From Ureibacillus chungkukjangi (GTDB lineage: Bacteria; Bacillota; Bacilli; Bacillales_A; Planococcaceae), in NCBI RefSeq assembly GCF_003217295.1, contig NZ_QJTJ01000011.1:41321-105320 (forward strand): a stretch of 64,000 nt of DNA. The letters are read 5' to 3'. The notes beneath the pieces are model-generated. The model was not told the origin of the DNA, ran no database searches, and saw nothing but the letters and a program-made list of their open reading frames with translations. Below are positions 9,594-19,095 of the stretch, one piece after another (the first letter of the stretch is position 1; each line of letters begins with the position of its first letter). Both the position numbers and the translations under genes were made by a program.

Positions 9594-10605
9594 TCACCTC
9601 CGCTTGGATTTCTCTTGTTTCTAAAAGCTTAAATGCTTCTTCCACCTGATTTGGTTTACCATCTATTTGTACAATTAATGTTCCATATGGGCCACTTGTA
9701 GTTTGTGTGATATTTCCGTGCACGATATTTACTTCAACATCAAATTCTTTAATGATTTGGGAGATTACCGGTTGCTCTGTTTTGTTGCCAATAAACGTTA
9801 GCTTAACGATCTTCCCAGTAGGATAATTGACAAGAATTTGCTCGATTGATTCTTTTGATTCTTTCGTTCCAGAAACCTGCATTACAAAATTCTTTGTAAT
9901 TTCAGCCTGTGGATTTTGGAATACGTGAAGCACATCGCCAGATTCTACAACTCGTCCTGCTTCCATAACTGCCACGCGATGACAGATTTTGCGAATAACG
10001 TGCATTTCATGTGTAATCAGAACAATCGTCAGACCTAAACGCTTATTTATATCAAGCAATAATTCTAAAATAGCGTCCGTTGTTTCAGGATCTAGTGCAC
10101 TTGTTGCTTCATCGCAAAGTAATACTTCTGGGTTATTAGCAAGTGCTCTTGCAATTCCAACGCGCTGCTTTTGACCGCCAGACAGCTGAGATGGGTAAGC
10201 ATTTTCTCTGCCTGTCAAACCAACTAAGTCGATTAATTCCTTTACTCTTTTTGAACGCTCAGCCTTTGAAACACCTGCAATCTCTAAAGGAAAAGAAATG
10301 TTATCAGCAACTGTACGAGACCATAAAAGGTTGAAATGCTGGAAGATCATACTGATTTTTTGGCGTGCTTGACGCAGCTTTGTACCAGAAATCGATGAAA
10401 TTTGATGTCCACCTACTTCTACCGTACCAGTAGAAGGCTTCTCCAAGCCGTTTAACAAGCGAATCATCGTACTTTTACCGGCACCACTATAACCAATAAT
10501 TCCGTATATTTCACCTTTGTTAATGGTTAAATTAACATCTTTAACAGCTGTTATTTCTCCATTTTTTGTTTTATATATTTTCGATATATCTTTTAGTTCA
10601 ATCAT
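9580..10605 (-). CDS. metN: Methionine ABC transporter ATP-binding protein
   Basis: The 341-aa ATPase shows Walker A (GYSGAGKST, about residue 39), the signature LSGGQKQRVGIARAL, Walker B (VLLCDEATSALDP) and the switch histidine (LITHEMHV). The C-terminal 75 residues form the NIL regulatory domain, which binds methionine and causes trans-inhibition in MetN proteins. It is first in the operon, downstream of the SAM-I riboswitch. GGAG precedes the ATG. Confidence 0.95.
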   Translation of the reverse strand: MIELKDISKIYKTKNGEITAVKDVNLTINKGEIYGIIGYSGAGKSTMIRLLNGLEKPSTGTVEVGGHQISSISGTKLRQARQKISMIFQHFNLLWSRTVADNISFPLEIAGVSKAERSKRVKELIDLVGLTGRENAYPSQLSGGQKQRVGIARALANNPEVLLCDEATSALDPETTDAILELLLDINKRLGLTIVLITHEMHVIRKICHRVAVMEAGRVVESGDVLHVFQNPQAEITKNFVMQVSGTKESKESIEQILVNYPTGKIVKLTFIGNKTEQPVISQIIKEFDVEVNIVHGNITQTTSGPYGTLIVQIDGKPNQVEEAFKLLETREIQAEVIDHV

Positions 10606-10712
10606 ATGCGAGACTCCTTATAGCGAATCGTAACTATGTATTCTTATTAGTGAGTTTAAGTGCTTCAATTGTCCCCATTTGGCAAGTGTGAGATGTGAAT
10701 CTAGTAATTTAT

Positions 10713-10756
10713 AAAAAAACAAAAATCCCCTTCTACACAGACAAGTAGAAGGGGAC
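10713..10756 (-). terminator. Riboswitch-controlled terminator upstream of metN
   Basis: CCCCTTCTAC (10727-10736) pairs with GTAGAAGGGG (10745-10754). On the minus strand this gives a 10-bp stem followed by a T-rich tract. It is the expression platform of the SAM riboswitch: high SAM should favour this stem. A second small palindrome (ACGTAAAT/ATTTACGT, 10755-10774) lies between it and the aptamer. Confidence 0.9.
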
Positions 10757-10781
10757 GTAAATATATATTTACGTTACCGTT

Positions 10782-10888
10782 CTCTTATCTTCCAAAGTAT
10801 CCACTTCGCGTGACTTGGCACCTTTTCACATTACTGTGATGGTTGCCGGGCTTCATAGGGCACTTCCCTCCACCGCTCTTTATAAGAG
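10782..10888 (-). ncRNA. SAM-I riboswitch (S-box) aptamer
   Basis: On the minus strand the closing helix CTCTTAT/ATAAGAG encloses the hallmark S-box core: AGAGNGGTGGAGGGA, then GCCC, GAAGCCCGGCAACC, and GGTGCCAAGTC before the closing strand. It senses S-adenosylmethionine and switches off metNIQ by releasing the terminator downstream. The motif is unmistakable and its position matches known S-box control of metNIQ. Confidence 0.96.
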
Positions 10889-10919
10889 TTACGATATTAA
10901 GTTTTAGATTATGGATGTT

Positions 10920-10949
10920 ACTTTACCATGTTAGATTGTTTCTAGTCAA
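10920..10949 (-). promoter_or_regulatory. Possible promoter of the metNIQ leader
   Basis: On the minus strand TTGACT (10944-10949) and TAAAGT (10920-10925) are separated by 18 bases, placing a transcription start just before the S-box. The -10 match is moderate. The -35 overlaps the last codon of the upstream thioredoxin-like gene. Confidence 0.5.
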
Positions 10950-11251
10950 CTACTTTTTTTCAACTTATCATATAGGAATGGTACAGATTGGAAAGCATAC
11001 AATTTTTCGACATTCCCATTTTCGCTAATTAGTAAGCATGGTACACTTTCAATTTGATAATCCATCGCTAAGTTTTCTAAGAAATTAATATTGGCTTTTC
11101 CTAACGGCAAGTCTGGTAAAAGATTTTCAATCACATCCATCATTTTCGATGCAACAGCACAAGTTCCACACATAGGCGTATATAAATAAAAAGCAACTAA
11201 GCCATTTTGCTCCTTTTGTTGCTTCCAATTTTCAATTGTCCATTCTCTCAT
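10946..11251 (-). CDS. yusE: Thioredoxin-like protein (YusE type)
   Basis: This is a 101-aa thioredoxin-fold protein with Cys28-Gly-Thr-Cys31 (YTPMCGTC) and a cis-proline segment (ESVPCLLI). It is cytosolic and probably works in thiol-disulfide exchange; the substrate is unknown. I start at the ATG at 11251, eight bases after AGGA; upstream ATGs at 11257 and 11260 overlap the ribosome-binding site. Position between metN and the Toprim gene matches yusE of B. subtilis. Confidence 0.8.
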   Translation of the reverse strand: MREWTIENWKQQKEQNGLVAFYLYTPMCGTCAVASKMMDVIENLLPDLPLGKANINFLENLAMDYQIESVPCLLISENGNVEKLYAFQSVPFLYDKLKKSS

Positions 11252-11294
11252 AATCATCATCCTACTTCTTTGTTTAGGTAATAAAAACATCTAT

Positions 11295-11651
11295 TTACAT
11301 TTCAAGTGTCGAAGATAAATACTGCTTATGCACAGAGAATTTAGCATCGCTTAACAAATTAGCTAAAACTTTCTTAGGCGCATTTGCCACTTCGATATAT
11401 GTTCGAGGTATGAAAAGATGAACAGCCTCAGAATAGATTCTTTTCGTTAGCTTTCTCAACTTTTCACCTGAATTATCCGCATCGAATAACGTATAGAGTT
11501 TACATTCTTCAAATGGCTCTAGAAGATCCAGGAGAGCATCCTCACTAATTGTTCCATTTGTACAAATAATTTTAACATCCTCAGCAAAAATTGGTGCGAT
11601 GTTTAACTTATCCGATCGACCTTCAACAATTATACACTTATCAACTATCAT
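11295..11651 (-). CDS. yusF: Toprim-domain protein (YusF type)
   Basis: The 118-aa protein starts at the ATG at 11651, preceded by GGGGTGA. It shows the Toprim signature: an early glutamate (CIIVEGRSDK) and a later D-x-D-x-G motif (LFDADNSGEKLRK), as in RNase M5, primases and topoisomerases. The family's substrate is not established as far as I know; metal-dependent nucleic-acid cleavage or binding is an inference. It sits among genes in the B. subtilis yus order. Confidence 0.8.
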   Translation of the reverse strand: MIVDKCIIVEGRSDKLNIAPIFAEDVKIICTNGTISEDALLDLLEPFEECKLYTLFDADNSGEKLRKLTKRIYSEAVHLFIPRTYIEVANAPKKVLANLLSDAKFSVHKQYLSSTLEM

Positions 11652-11835
11652 TTGCTTCACCCCACGATTTGTAGTTACACAGCTAAATAACGTCTTCAAA
11701 TATGCATAAGGATAATGATTGAAAAGCACGGTTTTCATAAAGCGAAATCCGATGTCTTTTCCCACTGAATTTGTAAGAAAGTCTTAAAAATATCAGTGAA
11801 ATAAAAGGTATGGTTACTTATTATATTTATATTGT

Positions 11836-11869
11836 AAAAAAAACGCCAGTGATTTTCTGGCGTTTTTCT
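11836..11869. terminator. Bidirectional terminator after gcvH
   Basis: AAACGCCAG (11841-11849) pairs with CTGGCGTTT (11857-11865). Both flanks are T-rich in the respective directions. It ends gcvH on the minus strand. Confidence 0.8.
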
Positions 11870-11887
11870 TTCTATATCATATTCATA

Positions 11888-12268
11888 TTATGCGTCAATT
11901 AATTCATCATATTGCTCAGGAGTTAATAAAGCTTCCACTTCTGAAAGATCTGTTGGCTCAATAACAATCATCCAAGCCTGATCATAAGGTGATTCATTTA
12001 CAAATTCTGGACTATCTTCAAGTTCACTATTGATTTCAACAACCTTACCTGACACTGGTGCATATAGTTCTGAAACTGTTTTTACAGATTCAACACTACC
12101 GAATGGTGCGTTTAACTGAACTTCGTCGCCAACCTGTGGTAGTTCAACGAAAACAATATCGCCAAGCTCAGATTGTGCAAAGTGCGTAATTCCAATGCGA
12201 ACTTTACCATCTTCAACTTTAACCCATTCGTGTTCTTTAGAGTAACGTAAATCTTTCGGTGTGCTCAC
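11888..12268 (-). CDS. gcvH: Glycine cleavage system H protein
   Basis: This is a 126-aa H protein with Lys63 in the lipoylation motif ([20 protein letters not shown]). The lipoyl arm shuttles the aminomethyl group in glycine cleavage, and in Bacillales also hands octanoyl/lipoyl groups to E2 subunits, which makes it important even away from the other gcv genes. The start is GTG at 12268, with GGAGGGG upstream. It is monocistronic or joined with yusF, as in the B. subtilis yus region. Confidence 0.95.
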   Translation of the reverse strand: MSTPKDLRYSKEHEWVKVEDGKVRIGITHFAQSELGDIVFVELPQVGDEVQLNAPFGSVESVKTVSELYAPVSGKVVEINSELEDSPEFVNESPYDQAWMIVIEPTDLSEVEALLTPEQYDELIDA

Positions 12269-12349
12269 TCAAAACCCCTCCAAATATATGTAATTCATAC
12301 ATAATAAGTTTGACATATTTTATAATTAAAAACAAGATAGAGTAATGCT

Positions 12350-12706
12350 TTATTTCCAAGATTCAGTGAAGTCAGTTTCTTTAAATCCTAAAGTAACTTT
12401 TTCACCATCTGTAACGATTGGTCTTTTAATCAGCATACCGTCAGAAGCAAGTAATTCTAGCTGTTCATCCTCTGACATAGAGCTTAACTTGTCCTTTAAG
12501 CCTAATTCTTTATACTTCATGCCAGATGTATTAAAGAACTTCTTCAAAGGAAGCTCACTTTTCTCCCAAATCGCCTTTAACTCAGCTTTCGTTGGCGTCT
12601 GCTCCACAATATGAATCGCCTCATAAGCAATCCCTTCATCCTTCAGCCATTTCTCAGCCTTCTTACAAGTCGTACAACGCGGATATTGAATCAATTTAAG
12701 TACCAT
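12350..12706 (-). CDS. yusI: ArsC/Spx-family reductase-like protein (YusI)
   Basis: The 118-aa protein has the ArsC/Spx thioredoxin-like fold: CTTC at residues 11-14 near the N-terminus and the conserved RPIV loop (MLIKRPIVTDG). Arsenate reductases of this fold use one Cys; Spx uses a CxxC redox switch. The CxxC here is intact, but it is not Spx itself and lacks arsenic-related neighbours. Synteny supports YusI, whose function is unclear. GGAG precedes the ATG. Confidence 0.82.
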   Translation of the reverse strand: MVLKLIQYPRCTTCKKAEKWLKDEGIAYEAIHIVEQTPTKAELKAIWEKSELPLKKFFNTSGMKYKELGLKDKLSSMSEDEQLELLASDGMLIKRPIVTDGEKVTLGFKETDFTESWK

Positions 12707-12865
12707 ACAGAAACTCCTTCACTATATTAAATTTCACCTAACAAAAGTATAGCAGACAACCATTGTGTCTGTATTGTTTGTGTGCCTGGTACGCATTTAA
12801 TTCAGAATAATTTGAATTGTTTTAGATTTGTGTGTGTACCTGGTACATACACAATTCCCATACAC

Positions 12866-12898
12866 AAAAAACGGGCATCCTGTGTTAAGGATGCCCGT
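12866..12898 (-). terminator. Terminator of the fad operon
   Basis: GGATGCCCGT and its complement ACGGGCATCC (12871-12880 with 12889-12898) form a perfect 10-bp stem. On the minus strand it is followed by a T-run, directly after fadE. Confidence 0.9.
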
Positions 12899-12906
12899 CA
12901 AGCGTA

Positions 12907-14688
12907 CTATACGATGAATTTTTCTGCTTCGATTAGTTTTTGTGAAGCTTCACGTTTTTTCAAGATTAGGTTGTAAGGGTTACTGCGTGTTAGTTTACGA
13001 AGTGCAGAAAGTGTCATTTTACCTGCATCTCCATCTACTGAAGCTAAGATTGTTTCTTTAGCTTCTTTTTCGATCTCTGCAAAGGCTTCTTGGCAGAAGA
13101 TTTCAGTATAAAGAATTTTTTGCTTCGACTTCTCTACACCGTCACGCTCGATTGCTTTTGCTGTACGAATAACAGCTGACTCCATTGCATAAAGCTGGTT
13201 CGCGATATTAGCAATGTTAACAAGCACTTCTTGCTCAGCTTCTAGCTTTGCACCAAACCTCTGAGCTGCTACACCTGCAGTTAACACACCAATTTTCTTA
13301 GCGTTTTTCACTAAGTATTTCTCTTGTGCTAATGGCTCGTCACTGATTTCTTCAGGCATTAGCATTAATAGTTCTTCTTGTAGCTTTTGAGCAACTTGAA
13401 GTAGTGGCAATTCACCTTTTAATGCCTTTTTCATAAATGTGCCTGGTACGATTAAGCGATTGATTTCGTTTGTACCTTCAAAAATACGGTTAATACGAGA
13501 ATCACGGTAAATACGTTCTACTTCATATTCTGCCATGAAACCATATCCACCATGTAACTGAACTGCTTCATCTGCAATATAATCTAAAGTTTCAGAACCG
13601 AAAACCTTCGCGATTGAACATTCGATAGCGTACTCTGCAATTGCCCCAGCAATCGCTTTCCCATCTTTTTGCTCTTCTGCTGAAAGCTGGCTTAAACGAT
13701 CCTCGAAGTAACCAACTGTACGATAGTTCAATGATTCTGAAGCATATAGCTGAGAAGCCATCGTCGCGATTTTTTCCTTTGTTAGGTTAAAGCTTGAAAG
13801 TGGTGTTTTAAATTGTTGACGTTGGTTTGTATAAGCAATCGCTAATTCTAAAGCACGCTTTGAACCACCAACTGTACCAACACCTAATTTATAACGACCA
13901 ATATTTAAAATGTTGAAGGCAATAACGTGACCGCGCCCAACTTCACCAAGTAAGTTTTCAACAGGAACTTCAGCATCCTCTAAGATTAATGTACGAGTTG
14001 AAGAAGATTTAATCCCCATTTTCTTCTCTTCTGCCCCTACAGATACACCTGGGTAGTTGCGTTCAACGATAAAAGCAGTGAATTTATCTCCATCGATTTT
14101 CGCGTAAACAACGAATACATCAGCAAAGCCTGCGTTTGTAATCCATTGTTTTTCCCCGTTTAGTACATAGTGAGTGCCAGCTTCATTTAGCTTAGCAACC
14201 GTTTTCGCACCAAGTGCATCAGACCCTGAGCCTGGTTCAGTTAAAGCGTATGCTGCGATCAACTCACCAGAAGCAAGCTTCGGTAAGTATTTTGATTTTT
14301 GCTCATGGTTACCGAATAATACGATTGGTAATGAACCGATCCCTACGTGTGCACCATGAGTAATAGAGAAACCACCAGCTGGAGACATTTTTTCAGCGAT
14401 TAAAGCAGATGAGATTTTATCTAACTCTAAGCCCTCATATTCTTCAGGTACATCAGCAGCTAGTAAACCAAGCTCCCCTGCTTTTTTCAGTAGTCGTACT
14501 GAATGCTCGAATTCATGGTGCTCTAAATTCTCGATAACTGGCTTTACTTCATTTTCAATATAGTCAGTAGTTGTTTGAGCGATCATTTTTTGCTCGTCTG
14601 TAAAATCCTCAGGAGTGAATACACGATCTAATTCCACATCTTCAATTAAAAAACTTCCACCCTTGATAATGTTTGTTGTTTGAACCAT
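12907..14688 (-). CDS. fadE: Acyl-CoA dehydrogenase
   Basis: This 593-aa FAD enzyme performs the first oxidation of fatty acid beta-oxidation. The N-terminal and middle acyl-CoA dehydrogenase domains (YALTEPGSGSDA, WITNAGFADVFVVY) are followed by the C-terminal helical domain (QLHGGYGFMAEYEVERIYRD, then EGTNEINR) and an extra C-terminal extension typical of the FadE/VLCAD-like group. The ATG at 14688 has GGGGAGGAA upstream; the ATG at 14730 has no such site. It is the distal gene of fadN-fadA-fadE. Confidence 0.95.
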   Translation of the reverse strand: MVQTTNIIKGGSFLIEDVELDRVFTPEDFTDEQKMIAQTTTDYIENEVKPVIENLEHHEFEHSVRLLKKAGELGLLAADVPEEYEGLELDKISSALIAEKMSPAGGFSITHGAHVGIGSLPIVLFGNHEQKSKYLPKLASGELIAAYALTEPGSGSDALGAKTVAKLNEAGTHYVLNGEKQWITNAGFADVFVVYAKIDGDKFTAFIVERNYPGVSVGAEEKKMGIKSSSTRTLILEDAEVPVENLLGEVGRGHVIAFNILNIGRYKLGVGTVGGSKRALELAIAYTNQRQQFKTPLSSFNLTKEKIATMASQLYASESLNYRTVGYFEDRLSQLSAEEQKDGKAIAGAIAEYAIECSIAKVFGSETLDYIADEAVQLHGGYGFMAEYEVERIYRDSRINRIFEGTNEINRLIVPGTFMKKALKGELPLLQVAQKLQEELLMLMPEEISDEPLAQEKYLVKNAKKIGVLTAGVAAQRFGAKLEAEQEVLVNIANIANQLYAMESAVIRTAKAIERDGVEKSKQKILYTEIFCQEAFAEIEKEAKETILASVDGDAGKMTLSALRKLTRSNPYNLILKKREASQKLIEAEKFIV

Positions 14689-14850
14689 TTTTACTTCCTC
14701 CCCTTTATCCCATAAAGTTATTAAAATCATTTATAAGTAATTCCTACATGTTCCCATCCAAATACCATATATAGAAAAGCTCTAGACACTCGTTTCCCGG
14801 AGGCAACGGTAGTAGCACGATTGCCTAAAGCTAATCAACAAATTCACAAA

Positions 14851-16023
14851 TTATAAAACTTCAATTACTCCAGCAGCGCCCATTCCGCCACCGATACACA
14901 TTGTAATAACGCCATACTTCTTGCCTTGACGTTTTAGCTCATGGATTAGTTTTAATGTTAGAATGGCACCTGTTGCACCAAGTGGATGCCCTAAAGCAAT
15001 TGCTCCACCATTTACATTTACTTTATCCATATCGATTCCTAAATGGCGAACCACTTGAATCGATTGAGAACCAAAGGCTTCATTTAATTCCCATAAATCA
15101 ATATCATCTAGTGAAAGACCAGCGATTTTTAACGCTTTTGGTACAGCTTCGATTGGGCCGATCCCCATTACTTCTGGTGGAACGCCACCTACTGCAAAGC
15201 CTAAAAACTTCGCCATAGGCTTTAATCCTTGGTTTTCAGCTTCTTCACGATCCATTACTAGAACCGCCGCAGCTCCGTCAGATGTTTGAGAAGAGTTCCC
15301 CGCTGTTACAGAGCCTTTTACATTGAAGGCTGGACGTAATTTCCCAAGCCCCTCCATAGAAGTACCTGGTCGAACACCTTCATCTGTATCAAACGTAAAT
15401 GTTCTCGATTGAAGCTTATTATTATCGTCAACATAGTGTTGCACTACTTCAATAGGAACAATTTCGTCTTTAAATTTACCCTCTTTAATAGCTTTTTCCG
15501 CTAATTCATGAGAACGTACAGCAAAAGCATCTTGGTCTTCTCTACTAACTTCATAACGATTTGCAACTTCCTCAGCAGTATGACCCATGCTCATATAATA
15601 TTGAGGTGCTTCTTCTGCTAGCTTCGGATTAAGTCGAACAGTATTTCCTGTCATCGGAATCATACTCATCGACTCTACTCCGCCGGCAAGAACTGCTTTT
15701 GAATGACCTAGCATTACTCGTTCTGCTGCATAAGCTATTGCTTGAAGACCAGAAGAACAGAAACGGTTAATGGTAATAGCTGGTGTAGAATCTGGTAGAC
15801 CTGCTAATGCACCAATATTACGCGCAACATTCATTCCTTGTTCAGCTTCTGGCATTGCACAGCCCATTATTAAATCATCGATTGGACCAACATATCCCGC
15901 TCTTTTTAATGTTTCCTTTACTACCACTGCCCCAAAATCATCAGGACGTACGGTTGCAAGTGATCCTTTTTTTGCCTTAGCAATCGGCGTTCTTGCACCT
16001 GCTACAATTACGGCTTCACGCAT
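14851..16023 (-). CDS. fadA: Acetyl-CoA acyltransferase (3-ketoacyl-CoA thiolase)
   Basis: The 390-aa thiolase carries the nucleophile Cys89 (NRFCSSGLQAIA), the NVNGGAIALGHPLGATGA motif with the catalytic His, and the second active Cys (CIGGGMGAAG). It cleaves 3-ketoacyl-CoA to acetyl-CoA and a shortened acyl-CoA. GGGGG precedes the ATG. It lies 68 bp after fadN, and the 160-bp gap to fadE holds no clear terminator, so the three are probably one FadR-controlled unit. Confidence 0.96.
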   Translation of the reverse strand: MREAVIVAGARTPIAKAKKGSLATVRPDDFGAVVVKETLKRAGYVGPIDDLIMGCAMPEAEQGMNVARNIGALAGLPDSTPAITINRFCSSGLQAIAYAAERVMLGHSKAVLAGGVESMSMIPMTGNTVRLNPKLAEEAPQYYMSMGHTAEEVANRYEVSREDQDAFAVRSHELAEKAIKEGKFKDEIVPIEVVQHYVDDNNKLQSRTFTFDTDEGVRPGTSMEGLGKLRPAFNVKGSVTAGNSSQTSDGAAAVLVMDREEAENQGLKPMAKFLGFAVGGVPPEVMGIGPIEAVPKALKIAGLSLDDIDLWELNEAFGSQSIQVVRHLGIDMDKVNVNGGAIALGHPLGATGAILTLKLIHELKRQGKKYGVITMCIGGGMGAAGVIEVL

Positions 16024-16091
16024 ATTGTGTATCCCCCTTATTCATTGCATATGACACTTTTAGATTTCGTTCTGATCCTAGAAAACACAAA

Positions 16092-18476
16092 TTAGTTACG
16101 TAATGGTTTCCCCTTGATAAGCATGTGCTGCATTCTTGCTTGTGATTTCGGATCTGCTACAAGGCTTAAAAATGCCTCGCGCTCTAAGTTTAGTAAATAG
16201 TCTTCTGTTACTTCAGTTCCGTATGGTACAAGCCCCCCTGCAATAACATAGGCAAGCTTTTTCGCAATTTTCAAATCATGCTCACTGATGAAGCCAGACT
16301 GGAACATACCTTGTGCACCGAGTAATAACGTTGCATAGCCTGGCGCTCCAACAACCTTCACTTTTTTCGGAGCCGGCGCTGTATAACCAGCTTCTGATAA
16401 TGCAAGTACTGCCTGTTTTGCATCATGGATTAAATGATCTGGATTAACCGAAATTCCATCAGCAAAGCTTAAGAAGTTATTATCGCGTGCTTCTTCACCT
16501 GATGTTGAAACCTTAGCCATGGCAATCGTTTCAAATACTTTGTTAGCAATAGCTTGATAGTCAATTTCTACTCCGTTTGGTAGACCTTTTAAGTACTTCT
16601 CATAAAGTGCTAGGTTACCTCCACCACCTGGAATCAAACCTACACCTACTTCAACTAAGCCCATATATGTTTCGCTAGATGCTTGAATATGAGCAGCTGG
16701 TAAACACACCTCTGAACCGCCACCTAGTGTCATGCCAAATGGTGCAGCGACAACAGGCTTTTTACTGTATTTCACTCGTCGCATCGCTTTTTGGAATGCA
16801 CGAATTGTATAGTCTAATTCAAAAATGTTATCATCCTGAGCTTCCATTAGAATCATGCCAAGATTTGCACCTACACAGAAGTTTTTACCTTGGTTTCCGA
16901 TGACTAGCCCCTTGAAATTCGCTTCAACCTCATCGATTGCAAAATTCAGCATTTGAATAATATCAAGGCCAATTGCATTTGATTTCGAATGGAATTCAAG
17001 TAAAGCAACTCCATCCCCTAAATCTATTAAACTAGCACCAGAATTTGATTTAATGACCCCTTGCTTTTTCTTATAACGCTTTAAATCAATTACTTTTTCG
17101 TTAACCGGTACTTTTACATACTCTGAACCATTGTAATAAGCTAAGTCACCATCTAGCTCTGTATAGAAGGATTCAAAGCCTTGAGATAAAAACTCTTTCA
17201 CGAAGCCAGGTACTTCTTTATCTTCAGCCTCCATTTTTTCTACTGATTTTTGAACACCGATAGAATCCCACATTTCAAATGGACCCTGCGACCAACCGAA
17301 GCCCCACTTCATGGCATTATCAATTTCAACGATACTGTCAGCAATAACACCTGTCATTTCAGCAGAATAAATTAATGTTGGAGCAAAGATGTTCCATAAT
17401 AATTCACCCGTACGATCGTTGGCATAAACAAGTGTCTTCACTTTATTTGGAAGTCCCTTTGTTTGTTTTGCCATTTCTATAGAAGGTGTTTGTAATTTCT
17501 TTGCGGGTACATATTCAAAAGTTGAAGGGTCAATCTCAAGGATTTCTTTGCCCTTTTTCAAGAAGAAGCCTTGACCAGATTTCGCACCTAACCAACCATT
17601 ATCTACTAATTTCTTCATTAGCTCTGGTACTTCAAACACTTTTTGCTCTTCATCAGTTGTTTGATCGTAAACTGTTTTTGCAACGTGTAGGAAAGTATCT
17701 AATCCTACAACATCAAGTGTTCTGAAAGTCGCTGATTTTGCTCGACCAATTAGCGTTCCAGTAACTGAGTCAACTTCACCTACTGAATAACCACGCTCCA
17801 GCATTTCTCTTAACGTAACTAGTAAACCATATGTCCCGATACGGTTTGCAACAAAGTTTGGTGTATCCTTACCGATTACTACCCCTTTACCTAATACATC
17901 CTCAGCAAACGTTTTCATGAACGAAACAACCTCAGGTAACGTTTGTTCAGTTGGAATAACCTCTAGTAGCTTTAAGTATCTTGGCGGGTTAAAGAAGTGT
18001 GTTCCTAAAAAGTGCTTTTGGAAGTCTTCAGAACGTCCCTCAGCCATAGCATTTACACTGATACCCGATGTATTTGAACTAATAATCGTCCCTGGCTTTC
18101 GGACTAAATCTATTTTTTCAAAAAGATTCTTTTTAATATCTAAATTTTCAACAACCACTTCAATGATCCAGTCAACGTCACTTAGCTGATCTAGGTGATC
18201 GTCAAAATTTCCTGGAGTAATCAGTGCTAAATTTTTCTTTGAAGTTAATGGTGCTGGTTTATGCTTTAATAGCTTTTGAACTGCACTTGCTGCAAAACGA
18301 TTTCGAACAGCAGCGTGTTCTAAATTAAGACCCTTTGCTTCTTCTTCCTTCGTAAGCTCCCTTGGAACAATATCCAATAATAATGTTGGAATCCCGATAT
18401 TTGCTAAATGTGCTGCAATTCCTGATCCCATTACCCCTGAACCGAGTACGGCTGCTTTTTGAATTTTGTAAGACAT
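16092..18476 (-). CDS. fadN: 3-hydroxyacyl-CoA dehydrogenase / enoyl-CoA hydratase
   Basis: This 794-aa bifunctional enzyme has an N-terminal NAD-binding 3-hydroxyacyl-CoA dehydrogenase (AAVLGSGVMGSGIAAHLA, then SNTSGISVNAMA) and a C-terminal crotonase domain (GLVIGNQGKNFCVGANLGMI, GGGSEVCLPAAH, GLIPGGGGN). This is the FadN order, with dehydrogenase first, the opposite of E. coli FadB. The ATG at 18476 has GGGGG upstream; the upstream ATG at 18515 would place the FadR operator inside the gene. Confidence 0.95.
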   Translation of the reverse strand: MSYKIQKAAVLGSGVMGSGIAAHLANIGIPTLLLDIVPRELTKEEEAKGLNLEHAAVRNRFAASAVQKLLKHKPAPLTSKKNLALITPGNFDDHLDQLSDVDWIIEVVVENLDIKKNLFEKIDLVRKPGTIISSNTSGISVNAMAEGRSEDFQKHFLGTHFFNPPRYLKLLEVIPTEQTLPEVVSFMKTFAEDVLGKGVVIGKDTPNFVANRIGTYGLLVTLREMLERGYSVGEVDSVTGTLIGRAKSATFRTLDVVGLDTFLHVAKTVYDQTTDEEQKVFEVPELMKKLVDNGWLGAKSGQGFFLKKGKEILEIDPSTFEYVPAKKLQTPSIEMAKQTKGLPNKVKTLVYANDRTGELLWNIFAPTLIYSAEMTGVIADSIVEIDNAMKWGFGWSQGPFEMWDSIGVQKSVEKMEAEDKEVPGFVKEFLSQGFESFYTELDGDLAYYNGSEYVKVPVNEKVIDLKRYKKKQGVIKSNSGASLIDLGDGVALLEFHSKSNAIGLDIIQMLNFAIDEVEANFKGLVIGNQGKNFCVGANLGMILMEAQDDNIFELDYTIRAFQKAMRRVKYSKKPVVAAPFGMTLGGGSEVCLPAAHIQASSETYMGLVEVGVGLIPGGGGNLALYEKYLKGLPNGVEIDYQAIANKVFETIAMAKVSTSGEEARDNNFLSFADGISVNPDHLIHDAKQAVLALSEAGYTAPAPKKVKVVGAPGYATLLLGAQGMFQSGFISEHDLKIAKKLAYVIAGGLVPYGTEVTEDYLLNLEREAFLSLVADPKSQARMQHMLIKGKPLRN

Positions 18477-18496
18477 AAATATCCCCCTTAATCCTT

Positions 18497-18514
18497 TGAA
18501 TGAATACTCATTCA
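18497..18514. promoter_or_regulatory. FadR operator upstream of fadN
   Basis: TGAATGAATACTCATTCA is a near-perfect copy of the Bacillus FadR (YsiA) site, TGAATGA-N4-TCATTCA. A -10-like TAAAAT (18514-18519 on the minus strand) abuts it and the fadN ribosome-binding site follows, a position suited to repression relieved by long-chain acyl-CoA. Confidence 0.88.
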
Positions 18515-18755
18515 TTTTATGCCGAAAAAAAATAAATTCATAAAATTTAATTCTTTAAATCACGTTTTCTGTTCTTAGTGTAGTTGATTTCCTCAAATTT
18601 AGCAATAACTTTTAACTTAATTTTCTAAAAAATTCGGAAGGTTTTTTATTGATTTACTAGAGTTATCTATATTTTATGAACAATCATTCAGTAAGTCAAA
18701 TTACTTTTCCGAATAATTTAAAATGTGTACACTACATATAAGGAGAGTGATTATA

Positions 18756-19073
18756 ATGCAAGACATTACTACAAATGAACAATTTAACGAAATCATCGTA
18801 TCAGAGCAACCGGTAATCGTAAAGTTCTACGCTGGCTGGTGTCCAGATTGCACACGCATGAATATGTTTATCGACCCAATTGTTGAAGAATACAGCCAAT
18901 ACACATGGTATGAAATGAATCGTGATGAATTCCCTGAATTAGCAGAGAAATATCAAGTAATGGGTATTCCAAGTTTATTAATCTTCAAAAACGGTGAAAA
19001 ACTAGCACACTTACACAGTGCAAACGCTAAATCTCCAGAAGATGTGAAAGAATTCTTAAACGCTCAAGCTTAA
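18756..19073 (+). CDS. Thioredoxin family protein
   Basis: This 105-aa cytosolic thioredoxin-like protein has Trp28-Cys-Pro-Asp-Cys32 and cis-Pro in GIPSLL. The CPDC dipeptide differs from CGPC of TrxA and resembles the YdbP-type proteins of Bacillus. The ATG at 18756 follows AAGGAGAG; the ATG at 18723 has none. Divergent from the fad operon. Confidence 0.88.
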   Translation: MQDITTNEQFNEIIVSEQPVIVKFYAGWCPDCTRMNMFIDPIVEEYSQYTWYEMNRDEFPELAEKYQVMGIPSLLIFKNGEKLAHLHSANAKSPEDVKEFLNAQA

Positions 19074-19095
19074 TTTGGCTTTTGTATGTCTTTGG

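Noticed and set aside
9989..10174. Shadow frames antisense to metN and other long genes
   Set aside because: These frames lie within strongly supported genes and have no independent signals.
12782..12976. 64-codon plus-strand frame and the repeated TGCCTGGTAC/TACCTGGTAC motif at 12780-12850
   Set aside because: The frame runs into fadE antisense. Two copies of a short motif are too few to call a repeat family from this window.
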